DNA from: Pseudomonadota bacterium
Lineage (GTDB): Bacteria; Pseudomonadota; Alphaproteobacteria; Rhizobiales; Tepidamorphaceae
Length of the DNA stretch: 64,000 nt
Assembly (NCBI GenBank): GCA_023458595.1
Contig: JAEWYT010000013.1
Span: forward strand, 1-64,000
Direction: 5' to 3'
In this document: in pieces, positions 7,865 through 16,277 of the stretch
How positions within the stretch are numbered: position 1 is the stretch's first letter
How the letters are laid out: the number at the start of each line of letters is the position of its first letter
Program-made: the position numbers and the translations under genes
Notes under the pieces: model-generated
The model's database searches: none
What the model was told of the DNA's origin: nothing
The model's input: only the letters and a program-made list of their open reading frames with translations

Positions 7865-8818
7865 ATGCTGAGATATCTCGCCGCTGCCGCGGCCATCGGC
7901 CTTCTCGCCGCTCCGGCGAAGGCGCAGAACGTCACCGTCGCCGTGACGGCGATCGTCGAACATCCCGCGCTCGATGCCGCCCGGGACGGCATCCGCGACG
8001 GCCTCGCCGACGCCGGCTTCAAGGACGGCGACAACCTCACCTTCGTCTACGAGTCCGCGCAGGGCAACCCGGCGACGGCCGCCCAGATCGCGCGCAAGTT
8101 CGTGGGCGACGCGCCGACCGTGATCGTGCCGATCTCGACGCCCTCGGCCCAGGCCGTCGTCGCCGCCACGAAGGACATTCCCGTCGTATTCACCGCCGTC
8201 ACCGACCCGGTCGGCGCCGAGCTCGTCAAGGACGCGGCCATGCCGGGCGGCAACGTCACCGGCGTTTCCGACCTGTCGCCGCTCGGCGATCATCTCGACC
8301 TGATCAAGGAGATCACGCCCGGCGCCAAGCGCATCGGCGTCATCTTCAATCCGGGCGAGGCGAACTCCGTCACGCTGATCGAGAAGCTGAAGGAATTCGC
8401 CGGTCCGGCGGGCTACGAGATCGTCGAGGCGAGCGCGACCAAGACGGCCGACGTGCAGCAGGCCGCCCGCTCGCTGGTAGGCAAGGTCGACGTGATCTAC
8501 ATTCCGACCGACAACACGGTCGTTTCGGCGCTCGAGGCCGCGGTGCAGGTCGCCGAGCAGAACGGTATCCCGCTTTACGCCGGCGACACCGACTCCGTTC
8601 CGCGCGGGGCGATCGCCGCGATCGGCTTCAACTACTACGACATCGGCCTGCAGACGTCCCAGATCGTCGCCAAGGTGCTGAAGGGCGAGAAGCCGGGCGC
8701 GATCCCGGTCATGCAGGCGCAGGGCACCAATCTGGTGGTCAATCCGGCCGCCGCGAAGAAGATGGGCGTGACGATCCCCGACGCGGTCGTCAAGCGCGCC
8801 AACACGGTCGTCCAGTAA
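7865..8818 (+). CDS. ABC transporter substrate-binding protein (PF04392 family)
   Basis: A 317-residue periplasmic binding protein. A signal peptide covers about residues 1-20, with cleavage likely after AKA (before QNVTVAV); there is no lipobox cysteine. The mature part shows the type-I two-lobe pattern of the COG2984 family: VAVTAIVEHPALDAARDGIRDGL, then VIVPISTPSAQAVVAATKDIPVVF and AVTDPVGAELV. Relatives include TrpX-type binding proteins for aromatic amino acids, but the ligand cannot be assigned here. It leads an operon with the permease and ATPase downstream, separated from them by a strong hairpin. Confidence 0.9.
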   Translation: MLRYLAAAAAIGLLAAPAKAQNVTVAVTAIVEHPALDAARDGIRDGLADAGFKDGDNLTFVYESAQGNPATAAQIARKFVGDAPTVIVPISTPSAQAVVAATKDIPVVFTAVTDPVGAELVKDAAMPGGNVTGVSDLSPLGDHLDLIKEITPGAKRIGVIFNPGEANSVTLIEKLKEFAGPAGYEIVEASATKTADVQQAARSLVGKVDVIYIPTDNTVVSALEAAVQVAEQNGIPLYAGDTDSVPRGAIAAIGFNYYDIGLQTSQIVAKVLKGEKPGAIPVMQAQGTNLVVNPAAAKKMGVTIPDAVVKRANTVVQ

Positions 8819-8838
8819 CGGCCGTCTCCCGTGGTTAT

Positions 8839-8870
8839 GGCCCGGCCGCCTCGCGGCCGGGCCTTCTTTC
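8839..8870 (+). terminator. Rho-independent-type hairpin between binding protein and permease
   Basis: An 11-bp perfect GC-rich stem (8839-8849 with 8853-8863), a 3-nt loop, then TTCTTTC. It sits 20 bp after the binding-protein stop and 24 bp before the permease start. In many ABC operons such an element partly stops transcription and protects the upstream mRNA, so the binding protein is made in excess. That use here is inference. Confidence 0.75.
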
Positions 8871-8886
8871 CGGCTAGTATCCGAAA

Positions 8887-9768
8887 ATGAGCGAGATCGC
8901 GTTCCTCGGCGCCGTCGAGATCGGCCTCGTCTATGCGTTCGTCGGCATAGGCGTGCTGCTGGCGTTCCGGGTGCTCGATTTTCCCGACCTGACGGTCGAC
9001 GGGTCGTTTCCGCTCGGCGCCGCGGTCGCCGCCGTCATGATCACCGGCGGCATCGACCCGTGGACGAGCTGCCTCGCCGCGATCCTCGCCGGCGCGCTGG
9101 CCGGGCTCGTCACCGCGTTCCTCAACCAGCGCTTCGGCATCCTGCACCTGCTCGCCTCCATCCTGACGATGATCGCGCTGTTCTCGATCAATCTCAGGAT
9201 CATGGGCCGGCCCAACGTCGCGCTGATCAACCAGCCGACCGTGCTGTCGCCGTTCTACGGCCTCGGGCTACCGGACCATTACGTGCGGCCGATCGTGATC
9301 TTCGTGCTGGTGGTGATCGTGGCGTTCCTGGTGGCGCGGTTCCTCGCCTCCGATTTCGGCCTCGCCATGCGGGCGACCGGCGTCAATCCGAAGATGGCGC
9401 GGGCGCAGGGCGTGCGCACCGGCGTGCACATCTATGCCGGCATGGCGCTCGCCAACGGGCTCGTCGGCCTCGCCGGCGCGCTGTTCGCCCAGACCAACGG
9501 TTTCGCCGACGTGACGACCGGCATCGGCACGATCGTGGTCGGGCTCGCCGCGGTCATCGTCGGGGAGACGCTGTTCCGGCCGCGCACCATCATGTGGGCG
9601 CTGGTCGGCTGCATCGTCGGCTCCGTGCTCTACCGCATCGCAATCCAGTTCGCCCTCGGCGCCGACGCCATCGGCCTGAAGGCCTCCGACCTCAATCTGG
9701 TCACCGCCGTGCTCGTCGCGGTCGCGCTGATCCTGCCGCGCCTGCGCGGCCGAAAGGCCGAGGCATGA
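8887..9768 (+). CDS. ABC transporter permease (COG4120-type)
   Basis: A 293-residue inner-membrane permease with eight or so hydrophobic segments. It begins MSEIAFLGAVEIGLVYAFVG and carries the VLDFPDLTVDGSFPLGAAVAA block typical of the COG4120 permeases that pair with PF04392 binding proteins. It contains the LAMRATGVNPKMARAQGV loop that contacts the ATPase. Its stop codon overlaps the start of the ATPase gene by 4 bp (ATGA), implying translational coupling. The substrate is unknown; amino acid-like ligands are the best guess from TrpXYZ relatives. Confidence 0.92.
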   Translation: MSEIAFLGAVEIGLVYAFVGIGVLLAFRVLDFPDLTVDGSFPLGAAVAAVMITGGIDPWTSCLAAILAGALAGLVTAFLNQRFGILHLLASILTMIALFSINLRIMGRPNVALINQPTVLSPFYGLGLPDHYVRPIVIFVLVVIVAFLVARFLASDFGLAMRATGVNPKMARAQGVRTGVHIYAGMALANGLVGLAGALFAQTNGFADVTTGIGTIVVGLAAVIVGETLFRPRTIMWALVGCIVGSVLYRIAIQFALGADAIGLKASDLNLVTAVLVAVALILPRLRGRKAEA

Positions 9769-10559
9769 TCGGCGTCAGCGGCCTCGAAATCGTCTTCGGC
9801 AGGGGCACGCCGCTCGAGAAACGCGCCCTCAGGGGCGTCGATTTCACCGTTCCCGAGCACCAGTTCGTCTCCGTGATCGGCTCGAACGGGGCGGGCAAGT
9901 CGACGCTGCTCGCCGCGATCGCAGGGGACGTGCTGCCGCAGGCCGGTCGTATCGAGATCGGCGGCCAGGACGTCACACGCCTGCCGACGGCGGCCCGGGC
10001 GGCGAAGGTGGCGCGCGTGTTCCAGGATCCGCTCGCGGGAAGCTGCGGGCGGCTGTCGATCGAGGAGAACCTGGCGCTCGCCGCCGCGCGGGGCACGAGG
10101 CGGGGCCTCGGCCTCGCGATCACCCGCAACCGGCGGGAAACGTTCCGCCAGCGCCTCGCCGAGCTGGGGCTCGGCCTCGAGGGCCGGCTGGAGGACGAGA
10201 TGGCGCTCCTTTCGGGCGGCCAGCGGCAGGCGCTCGCGCTAGTCATGGCGACGCTGTCGAACGCCGACGTGCTGCTGCTCGACGAGCATACCGCCGCGCT
10301 CGATCCGGCGATGGCGGAATTCGTGCTCGACCTCACCAACCGGGTCGTCAGCGAGCGCAAGGTAACGACGCTGATGGTCACCCACTCGATGCGCCAGGCG
10401 CTCGACCACGGCGACCGCACGGTGATGCTGCACGAGGGGCGGATCATCCTCGACGTGTCGGGCGAGCAGCGTGCCGATCTCGACGTCGAGGACCTGATCC
10501 ACATGTTCCGCAAGGTGCGCGGCCAGGAGATCGACGACGACAGCCTGCTGATCGAGTAG
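9765..10559 (+). CDS. ABC transporter ATP-binding protein
   Basis: A 264-residue cytoplasmic ATPase that powers the importer encoded just upstream. Walker A GSNGAGKST is at about residues 39-47, the Q-loop is in VFQDPLAG, the signature is LSGGQRQ, Walker B is VLLLDEHTAALDP with the catalytic glutamate present, and the switch histidine is in MVTHSM. It belongs with COG1101-type ATPases. Together with the genes at 7865 and 8887 it forms a complete importer: binding protein, one permease (homodimer) and one ATPase (homodimer). Confidence 0.94.
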   Translation: MIGVSGLEIVFGRGTPLEKRALRGVDFTVPEHQFVSVIGSNGAGKSTLLAAIAGDVLPQAGRIEIGGQDVTRLPTAARAAKVARVFQDPLAGSCGRLSIEENLALAAARGTRRGLGLAITRNRRETFRQRLAELGLGLEGRLEDEMALLSGGQRQALALVMATLSNADVLLLDEHTAALDPAMAEFVLDLTNRVVSERKVTTLMVTHSMRQALDHGDRTVMLHEGRIILDVSGEQRADLDVEDLIHMFRKVRGQEIDDDSLLIE

Positions 10560-10697
10560 GGCGGTCGGGCCGCTCCTCCGTCGTGCAGGGGCACATCGGT
10601 CGGCTCGGGACCGGCAGGGCGGCCGAACGGGTTCCGGATCAGGGCCCGTGAAGGGTTGCGTCGAACGTCGGCGATGGTTGCGGCGAAGCGGCGTGCG

Positions 10698-11882
10698 CTA
10701 TCGTTCACCGGTCATCCCCCAGCCGTAGAGCCAGTCGAAGCGGGAGAGAAGCCGCTCCGGGCCCATCAGCCCCAGCGTCGCGTCGCGGGCGGCGGCGGCG
10801 AGGCCGCCGAGATGATAGATTTGTCCGTTCGAACGCGCCTCGCGCTGGACGCGGGCGGTCCGGCGCATGCGGCGGTTCTCGTAGAGGCGGAAGGCATCCC
10901 CGATATCGTCGGCGCCCTCCAGGACCTGGCCGAGAACCCAGCCGTCCTCGATGCCCATCGCCGCGCCCTGGGCCATGAACGGCAACATCGGATGGGCGGC
11001 GTCGCCGGAAAGCGTCACCGGCCCGGTTCCCCAGCGCGACAGCGGCTCGCGGTCGGCGAGCGCCCACTTGATCCAGCTTGCCGGCGCCTCGACGATCGAG
11101 CGGGCGAGGCGGTGCCAGTCCGCGTAGCGGGCGAGCACGTCGTCGCGGTTTCCCGGCGCGCTCCAGCCCGGCTCCGTCCAGTCGTCGGCGAAGATCGCGA
11201 CGACGTTGACCTCCTCGCCGTTGCGCACGCCGTAGTGGACGAGGTGGGCGTCGCGGCCGAGCCAGAGGCCGGTTTCGTCGGGATCGATGCCTACGGGCAC
11301 GTTTTCCGCGGGAATGGTGGCGCGCCAGGCGACCTTGCCGGAGTAGACCGGATCGGCCTCGCCGGAGACCTGGCGGCGCACGGCCGACCAGAGCCCGTCG
11401 GCGCCGACTAGGCCGTCGGCTTTCGCGTCGGTTCCGCCGGCGAGACGCAGGGTGACGTGGTCAGCGCCGATCGCGAAGCCTTCGACCGCCGCCGAGAGGC
11501 GGATCTCGACGGAGGGATCGGAAGCGATCGCATCGAGCAGGGCCGATTGAAGGTCGGCGCGATGGACGACGCGGTAGGGAGCGCCCCAGCGGGCTGTCGC
11601 GGTGTCGCCGAGGGGGACGCGGGCGATCAGCCGGGCGTCGCGGCCGCGGCGCATGCGGATCGCCCTGGGCGCGACCGAATGCTGTTCGATGGTTTCGGCC
11701 ACCGAAAGGTGCTCGAGGACGCGCCAGGCGTTGGGCGAGATCTGCAGGCCGGCGCCGACCTCCTCCAGGCGGCCGGCCTGTTCGAACACGGTGACGCCGG
11801 CACCGGTCGCGGCGATCGACAGGGCGGCCGTCAGGCCGGCGACGCCGCCGCCCGCGATGGCGATGTGTCGTTCGGCGGCCAT
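10698..11882 (-). CDS. FAD-dependent monooxygenase (salicylate hydroxylase-like)
   Basis: A 394-residue class A flavoprotein monooxygenase. The dinucleotide fold GGGVAGLTAALS is near residues 9-20, the GADGLWSAVR (DG) motif lies mid-protein, and the second FAD motif is LSGDAAHPMLPFMAQGAAMGIEDG. Such enzymes use NAD(P)H and oxygen to hydroxylate aromatic acids; 3-hydroxybenzoate 6-hydroxylase and salicylate hydroxylase are close in architecture. The substrate cannot be read from the sequence. It lies 25 bp downstream of the CHCC zinc-finger gene on the same strand and may share its transcript. Confidence 0.88.
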   Translation of the reverse strand: MAAERHIAIAGGGVAGLTAALSIAATGAGVTVFEQAGRLEEVGAGLQISPNAWRVLEHLSVAETIEQHSVAPRAIRMRRGRDARLIARVPLGDTATARWGAPYRVVHRADLQSALLDAIASDPSVEIRLSAAVEGFAIGADHVTLRLAGGTDAKADGLVGADGLWSAVRRQVSGEADPVYSGKVAWRATIPAENVPVGIDPDETGLWLGRDAHLVHYGVRNGEEVNVVAIFADDWTEPGWSAPGNRDDVLARYADWHRLARSIVEAPASWIKWALADREPLSRWGTGPVTLSGDAAHPMLPFMAQGAAMGIEDGWVLGQVLEGADDIGDAFRLYENRRMRRTARVQREARSNGQIYHLGGLAAAARDATLGLMGPERLLSRFDWLYGWGMTGER

Positions 11883-11907
11883 GGCGGGCTGTTGTCGTCG
11901 GGAACGG

Positions 11908-12162
11908 TCAGGCCGCGTCGGCGCGCCACACGGCTTCGGCAGGCTCCGCCTCGCCGGGCTTCAGCGAGGGATCGTGCCTGTAGTGCGTCGAGCAGTAGGG
12001 GCAGACGATCTCGTCCTCGTTGCCCATGTCGAGATAGACGTGAGGGTGGTCGAAGGGCGGCAGCGCCCCGATGCACTGGAACTCGCGGGCGCCGATCCGG
12101 ATGGACGAGGCGCCGCTGGTGTTGTGAAAGTGCGGAATCAGATTGTCGGCCATCCCTGCCAT
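11908..12162 (-). CDS. CHCC zinc-finger protein (NDUFS6-like)
   Basis: An 84-residue protein of the zf-CHCC family. The pattern is C in FQCIGA, H in FDHPHVYLDMG, then the CPYC pair, followed by THYRHDP. This is the same zinc site as the C-terminal domain of mitochondrial complex I subunit NDUFS6, and alphaproteobacteria carry these short homologues. A link to complex I assembly or stability is known for the mitochondrial protein and inferred here. The start could be the ATG at 12162 or one at 12153. It precedes the FAD monooxygenase. Confidence 0.85.
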   Translation of the reverse strand: MAGMADNLIPHFHNTSGASSIRIGAREFQCIGALPPFDHPHVYLDMGNEDEIVCPYCSTHYRHDPSLKPGEAEPAEAVWRADAA

Positions 12163-12307
12163 CCTCGACTTGCATTCTCGGCGAAGCGGAACATAACGGC
12201 ATCGGCGTGCGGTTCCTAGGGGGACTTCCGGCGATGAACGACGAAAATCAGGTTTCCCTTCGCGTCAACGGAAGGTAAAACAGGTCAGCTCAGCGGAGCG
12301 CGTTCTC

Positions 12308-13066
12308 ATGACGATCCACCATTTCGATTCCGACGGCGTCGATATCGCCTATATCGACGAAGGCGAGGGGTCGCCCGTGCTGCTGATCCACGGCTTCGCC
12401 TCCAACATGCGGGCGAACTGGATCGATACCGGCTGGGTGGACCTCCTGAAGAAGGCGGGCCACCGGGTGATCGCCATCGACAACCGGGGCCACGGCGAGA
12501 GCGAGAAGCTCTACGACGTCGCCGACTATGGCGCGCCGGTCATGGCGGAGGACGCGCGGCGCCTGCTCGATCATCTCGGCATCGGCAAGGCCGCCGTCAT
12601 GGGGTATTCGATGGGCGCGCGGATCACCGCCTTCCTGTCGCTCAACCATCCGGAACGGGTGAGCCGGGCGGTGTTCGGGGGGCTGGGCGCCGGCATGGTG
12701 CGCGGCGTCGGCGCGCCCGAACCGATCGCGGAGGCGCTGGAAGCGCCGTCCCTCGCCGACGTTACCGATCCGGGCGGGCGCATGTTCCGCAGGTTCGCCG
12801 AGCAGACCGGCAGCGATCTGAGGGCGCTTGCCGCCTGCATGCGCTCGTCGCGGGTGAAGATCACGCCCGAGCAGCTGGCCGGCCTGCCGATGCCGGTGCT
12901 CGTCGCCGTCGGCACCGACGACGGGATCGCCGGCAATCCGGACGAACTCGCCGCCATGATCCCGAACGGGCGGGCTTTTCATATCGAGGGCAGGGACCAC
13001 ATGAAGGCGGTTGGCGACAGGACGCACAAGGCGGCCGTGGTCGCGTTTCTCGCCGAAGGAGAATGA
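12308..13066 (+). CDS. Alpha/beta hydrolase, first of a tandem pair
   Basis: A 252-residue alpha/beta-fold hydrolase. The oxyanion region is LLIHGFASN, the nucleophile elbow is GYSMG with serine at about residue 101, the acid is probably in VGTDDGIAG and the histidine is in EGRDHM. The size and cap suggest an esterase or lactonase-like enzyme, cytosolic since no signal peptide is present. The substrate is unknown. The next hydrolase gene starts 7 bp downstream, so the two are co-expressed. Confidence 0.9.
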   Translation: MTIHHFDSDGVDIAYIDEGEGSPVLLIHGFASNMRANWIDTGWVDLLKKAGHRVIAIDNRGHGESEKLYDVADYGAPVMAEDARRLLDHLGIGKAAVMGYSMGARITAFLSLNHPERVSRAVFGGLGAGMVRGVGAPEPIAEALEAPSLADVTDPGGRMFRRFAEQTGSDLRALAACMRSSRVKITPEQLAGLPMPVLVAVGTDDGIAGNPDELAAMIPNGRAFHIEGRDHMKAVGDRTHKAAVVAFLAEGE

Positions 13067-13073
13067 AACGCGA

Positions 13074-13949
13074 ATGTCGAGCAGCGAGCAGATTTCCTTT
13101 ACCGGCATCGAGGGCAACCGGATCGCCGCCGACCTGTGGGGCGGGGGCGATGGCCCGGTCGCGGTGCTCCTGCACGGCGGCGGGCAGACCCGGCATTCCT
13201 GGGGCGGCACGGCTTCCCGCCTCGCCGACGCGGGATGGCGGGCAATCACCGTCGACCAGCGCGGCCATGGCGAGAGCGCGCGCAGCGAGCCGGGCCACTA
13301 CAGCATCCGCGAGTTCTCCGGCGACGCCCGCGAGGTGTTCCGGCAGACGCAGGAGCGCTTCGGCCGCGCGCCGGTGGCGATCGGCGCCTCGCTCGGCGGA
13401 TTGAGCTCGATGCTGGTGGCGGGAAGCGGAGGGGAGCCGCCGATGGCCGCCCTTGTGCTCGTCGACGTGACGCCGCGGCTCGACCCGAACGGGGTCGCCG
13501 GCATCATGAACTTCATGGGCGCGAGGATGGAGGAGGGCTTCGCCAGCCTCGAGGAGGCCGCCGACGCGGTCGCCGAGTATCTGCCGCACCGGCCGCGTCC
13601 ACGCTCGCTCGAGGGCCTGCGCAAGAATCTGCGGCTCGATCCCGACGGCCGCTACCGATGGCACTGGGATCCCCGCTTCATCTCCGGCCCGCGGCCGATC
13701 TCGGCCCAGGAACAGGAGCATCCGGACGTGATCGCCGACGTCGTCTCCAGGATCACGATCCCGACGCTGCTCGTGCGCGGGCAGATGAGCGAGCTCGTCG
13801 GCGAGGAGCATGCCCGGGAGTTCCTCGAGCTCGTCCCGCACGCGGCCTATGCGGACGTGAGCGGGGCCGGGCACATGGTGGCGGGCGACCGCAACGACGT
13901 TTTCGCGCAGGCCGTCCTCGATTTCCTGACGGAGCTGGAAGAGGTCTGA
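13074..13949 (+). CDS. Alpha/beta hydrolase, second of a tandem pair
   Basis: A 291-residue alpha/beta hydrolase. It has LLHGGGQTRHSW, DQRGHGES, and the nucleophile elbow GASLGG with serine at about residue 107; the histidine is in GAGHMVAGD. The acidic partner is less clear, with the glutamate after LVRGQMSE as a candidate. HGGGQTRHSW and DQRGHGES resemble the peroxidase/hydrolase group near haloperoxidase-like esterases. The start at 13074 follows the upstream stop by 7 bp; a longer reading would overlap that gene. The two neighbours differ enough that recent duplication is unlikely. Confidence 0.88.
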   Translation: MSSSEQISFTGIEGNRIAADLWGGGDGPVAVLLHGGGQTRHSWGGTASRLADAGWRAITVDQRGHGESARSEPGHYSIREFSGDAREVFRQTQERFGRAPVAIGASLGGLSSMLVAGSGGEPPMAALVLVDVTPRLDPNGVAGIMNFMGARMEEGFASLEEAADAVAEYLPHRPRPRSLEGLRKNLRLDPDGRYRWHWDPRFISGPRPISAQEQEHPDVIADVVSRITIPTLLVRGQMSELVGEEHAREFLELVPHAAYADVSGAGHMVAGDRNDVFAQAVLDFLTELEEV

Positions 13950-14162
13950 CGAAAGGCGGATTCGCGAGTCCTTTGAACTGCTTGGGCGGATCGGCTCGAA
14001 TCTCGATTCAGCGCCCAACCCGCTGATTTCAAACGCTGATACGAGGATTCAGGAAACCCGACCAGCCGCTTGCGCCGGCGGGTCGAAGGCGGATCGCGCG
14101 ACCGGGGCGGGGCAGCCATTCGCTTTCGCGCGGCTCTTCCCTTTTCGGTAACGGGCGACACA

Positions 14163-14168
14163 TATGCT
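14163..14168 (+). promoter_or_regulatory. cysE: Possible -10 box upstream of cysE
   Basis: TATGCT lies about 50 bp before the cysE start, in a 268 bp gap that otherwise shows no gene. A CTTTTC hexamer 16 bp upstream is a weak -35 candidate. This is a pattern match only. Confidence 0.3.
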
Positions 14169-14217
14169 AGTCTCGAGACGTCAACAGCAGGAGCCCCCAG
14201 GGCTCGGGGAGGTCGCC

Positions 14218-15054
14218 ATGCCAAGCGAACCACACAGGCTCGAGCGCAGGACGCCGATCGCCACGTGCGATCCGGTCTGGGAGCGGATCCGCGAGGAAGC
14301 CACCGAGATCCTGCAGCACGAGCCGGCTCTCGCCGCCTTCGTGCTGGAGAGTGTGCTCAACCACGACACGCTGGAGGACGCGGTGTCGTTCCGCGTCGCC
14401 GCCCGGCTCGACCACTCGGCCCTCGGCAGCCAGTTCATCGCCCATGCCTTCCACGAGGCGCTGAAGGCCAATCCGGAGATCGGGGAGGCGTTCCGCGCCG
14501 ATCTCGTCGCCGTCTACGAGCGCGATCCCGCCTGCCACCGCTACATAGAGCCGCTGCTCTACTTCAAGGGCTTCCATGCGCTGCAGGCATACCGGCTCGG
14601 TCATTGGCTGTGGAACAACGGCCGCACGGACTTTGCCGCCTATCTGCAGAGCCGCGTGTCGTCGGCCTTCAGCATCGACATCCATCCCGCCGCCAGGATC
14701 GGCCGCGGCATCTTCATCGACCACGCCCATTCGATCGTCATCGGCGAGACGGCGGTCGTGGAGGACGAGGTGTCGATGCTGCACGACGTGACGCTGGGCG
14801 GCACGGGCAAGGAAACCGGCGACCGCCATCCGAAAGTGCGTTTCGGCGTGCTGATCGGCGCGGGCGCCAAGATCCTCGGCAATATCGAGGTCGGCGCCTG
14901 CTCGCGGGTCGCCGCCGGTTCGGTCGTCTTGAAGGACGTGCCGCCGAAGTCGACGGTCGCCGGCGTCCCGGCGAAGGTGGTCGGCCAGGCCGGCTGCTCC
15001 GAACCCGCGCTGTCGATGGATCAGATGATCGACGGACGCGAGGACAACGGCTAG
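14218..15054 (+). CDS. cysE: Serine O-acetyltransferase
   Basis: A 278-residue cytosolic enzyme that makes O-acetylserine from serine and acetyl-CoA, the first step of cysteine synthesis. The helical N-terminal domain (WERIREEATEIL to about residue 130) is followed by the left-handed beta-helix with the catalytic region GIFIDHAHSIVIGE and MLHDVTLGGTGKETGDRHPKV, and a C-terminal tail. In E. coli the tail mediates cysteine synthase binding through a terminal isoleucine; here the end is different (GREDNG), so that contact is uncertain. A GGGGAGG site precedes the ATG at 14218. Confidence 0.95.
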   Translation: MPSEPHRLERRTPIATCDPVWERIREEATEILQHEPALAAFVLESVLNHDTLEDAVSFRVAARLDHSALGSQFIAHAFHEALKANPEIGEAFRADLVAVYERDPACHRYIEPLLYFKGFHALQAYRLGHWLWNNGRTDFAAYLQSRVSSAFSIDIHPAARIGRGIFIDHAHSIVIGETAVVEDEVSMLHDVTLGGTGKETGDRHPKVRFGVLIGAGAKILGNIEVGACSRVAAGSVVLKDVPPKSTVAGVPAKVVGQAGCSEPALSMDQMIDGREDNG

Positions 15055-15124
15055 AACCTATGTCCGCCCGCCGGCGGAGCCGCCGCCGGCGCCACAATTC
15101 GATTCAAGACCAAAGGGGTGACTC

Positions 15125-15334
15125 TTGGAAGCAAGGGAACTCGCCAAACTCGAGGCGTATCTGCAGAAGACCTTCAAGTCGCCGGGCATCAAGGTGAAGG
15201 CGCGGCCGCAGAAGGACGATTCGGCCGAGGTCTATGTCGGCGACGAGTTCATCGGCGTGATCTTCCGCGACGACGAGGACGACGACCTCTCGTACAACTT
15301 CTCGATGGCGATCCTGGAGTTCGATCTCGCCTGA
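15125..15334 (+). CDS. DUF3126 family protein
   Basis: A 69-residue protein recognisable as the DUF3126 family of alphaproteobacteria: LAKLEAYLQKTF, KVKARPQKDDSAEVYVGDEFIGVIFRDDEDDDLSYNFSMAIL. It starts with TTG at 15125 behind an AGGGGTGA ribosome site; there is no in-frame ATG near. The strongly acidic RDDEDDDD-type patch is a family trait. The function is unknown. It commonly sits next to cysE in this group, as here, 70 bp downstream. Confidence 0.85.
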   Translation: MEARELAKLEAYLQKTFKSPGIKVKARPQKDDSAEVYVGDEFIGVIFRDDEDDDLSYNFSMAILEFDLA

Positions 15335-15358
15335 CCGGCTCCGGCCGCCGGACCCGCG

Positions 15359-16102
15359 TCAGCCGCCGGACGAATCCCGCATGAAGGACGCGACCGTGTC
15401 GCGCACGGCCGCGTCGATCGACTTCCACCGCGACAGGAGATGGCGGCGGAAGCGGTAGATCACGTCGATGCCGTTTCCGGCGCGGAACTCGACGATGCAG
15501 CTCGGCGGAACCCCGCCGTCCTCCGGCGCGCAGCGAGCGACGAAGGGGTGGGACGGGTCGCCGGCCGTGTAGAGGATTTCCCCGTCGTACCCGTGGCCGC
15601 TGGCGAAAGGCGTGCCGATCAGGCCGCCCGGGCCGCTGCTCGGCGGGTAGTCGAGCAGCCGCGAATAGACGAGCCGCATGCGGTCTTCCGGCGACAGCGT
15701 GCCGCCGAAGGGGCGCAGCGTCGCATAGATGATCGTCGAGCGGTCGTCGTTGTTGCGGAACGATTCGGCCCTCAGATCCGAGAAGCCCTCCATCGTCGGC
15801 CAGTGCATCCTGAGCTCGAGTTCCGACACGCTGCCGCGGGCGAAGGGCTGGTTGCGGATCATGTTGCGCGGAACGTCCACCGTCACCGGTCCCAGCGACA
15901 GCGTCACCGGCGTCGGGTCCGTGTCCGCGTCGATTCCGCCGACGAGGGTGTCGTAGGTCGTCAGCGCGAAGCGGCCGAGGAACAGGGCGGAGGCGAAGCA
16001 CAGCGCGTAGAGAATGGCGACGAGCGGCGCGCGAGGATCGCGGCGCAGCACGATGTGCCGCATCGATCGGACCGGGTGCACGGTGGGAGCCACGTCGGAC
16101 AT
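15359..16102 (-). CDS. Single-pass membrane protein of unknown function
   Basis: A 247-residue protein with one strong membrane segment near residues 27-49 (APLVAILYALCFASALFLG) and a large C-terminal part that should be periplasmic. The soluble part contains VTLSLGPVTVDVPRNMIRNQPF and two cysteines (CAPEDGGVPPSC) that could form a disulfide. I recognise it only as a conserved hypothetical of rhizobial-type genomes. It converges on DUF3126 and is divergent from the small membrane protein at 16278, with a perfect palindrome in the shared upstream gap. Confidence 0.75.
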   Translation of the reverse strand: MSDVAPTVHPVRSMRHIVLRRDPRAPLVAILYALCFASALFLGRFALTTYDTLVGGIDADTDPTPVTLSLGPVTVDVPRNMIRNQPFARGSVSELELRMHWPTMEGFSDLRAESFRNNDDRSTIIYATLRPFGGTLSPEDRMRLVYSRLLDYPPSSGPGGLIGTPFASGHGYDGEILYTAGDPSHPFVARCAPEDGGVPPSCIVEFRAGNGIDVIYRFRRHLLSRWKSIDAAVRDTVASFMRDSSGG

Positions 16103-16151
16103 GTGCGAAAGAAGGCCACCAACATGGTTAACGATCCGTTGCCGGGACGTT

Positions 16152-16165
16152 CCGTTTCGAAACGG
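16152..16165. promoter_or_regulatory. 14-bp perfect palindrome in a divergent promoter gap
   Basis: CCGTTTCGAAACGG is its own reverse complement and lies 50 bp before the minus-strand gene at 16102 and 113 bp before the plus-strand gene at 16278. A dimeric repressor operator is possible. No regulator gene adjoins it. Confidence 0.35.
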
Positions 16166-16277
16166 ATCAGTTCTGCCGCCGGACTGTGAATAGCGGGGGC
16201 GGCACGGGTTTTGCGCTTTCCATCGCGGGTTCCGCGCCGCATCCCGGCGCGGGACATGCTTATCGGGGATGGAAAGT

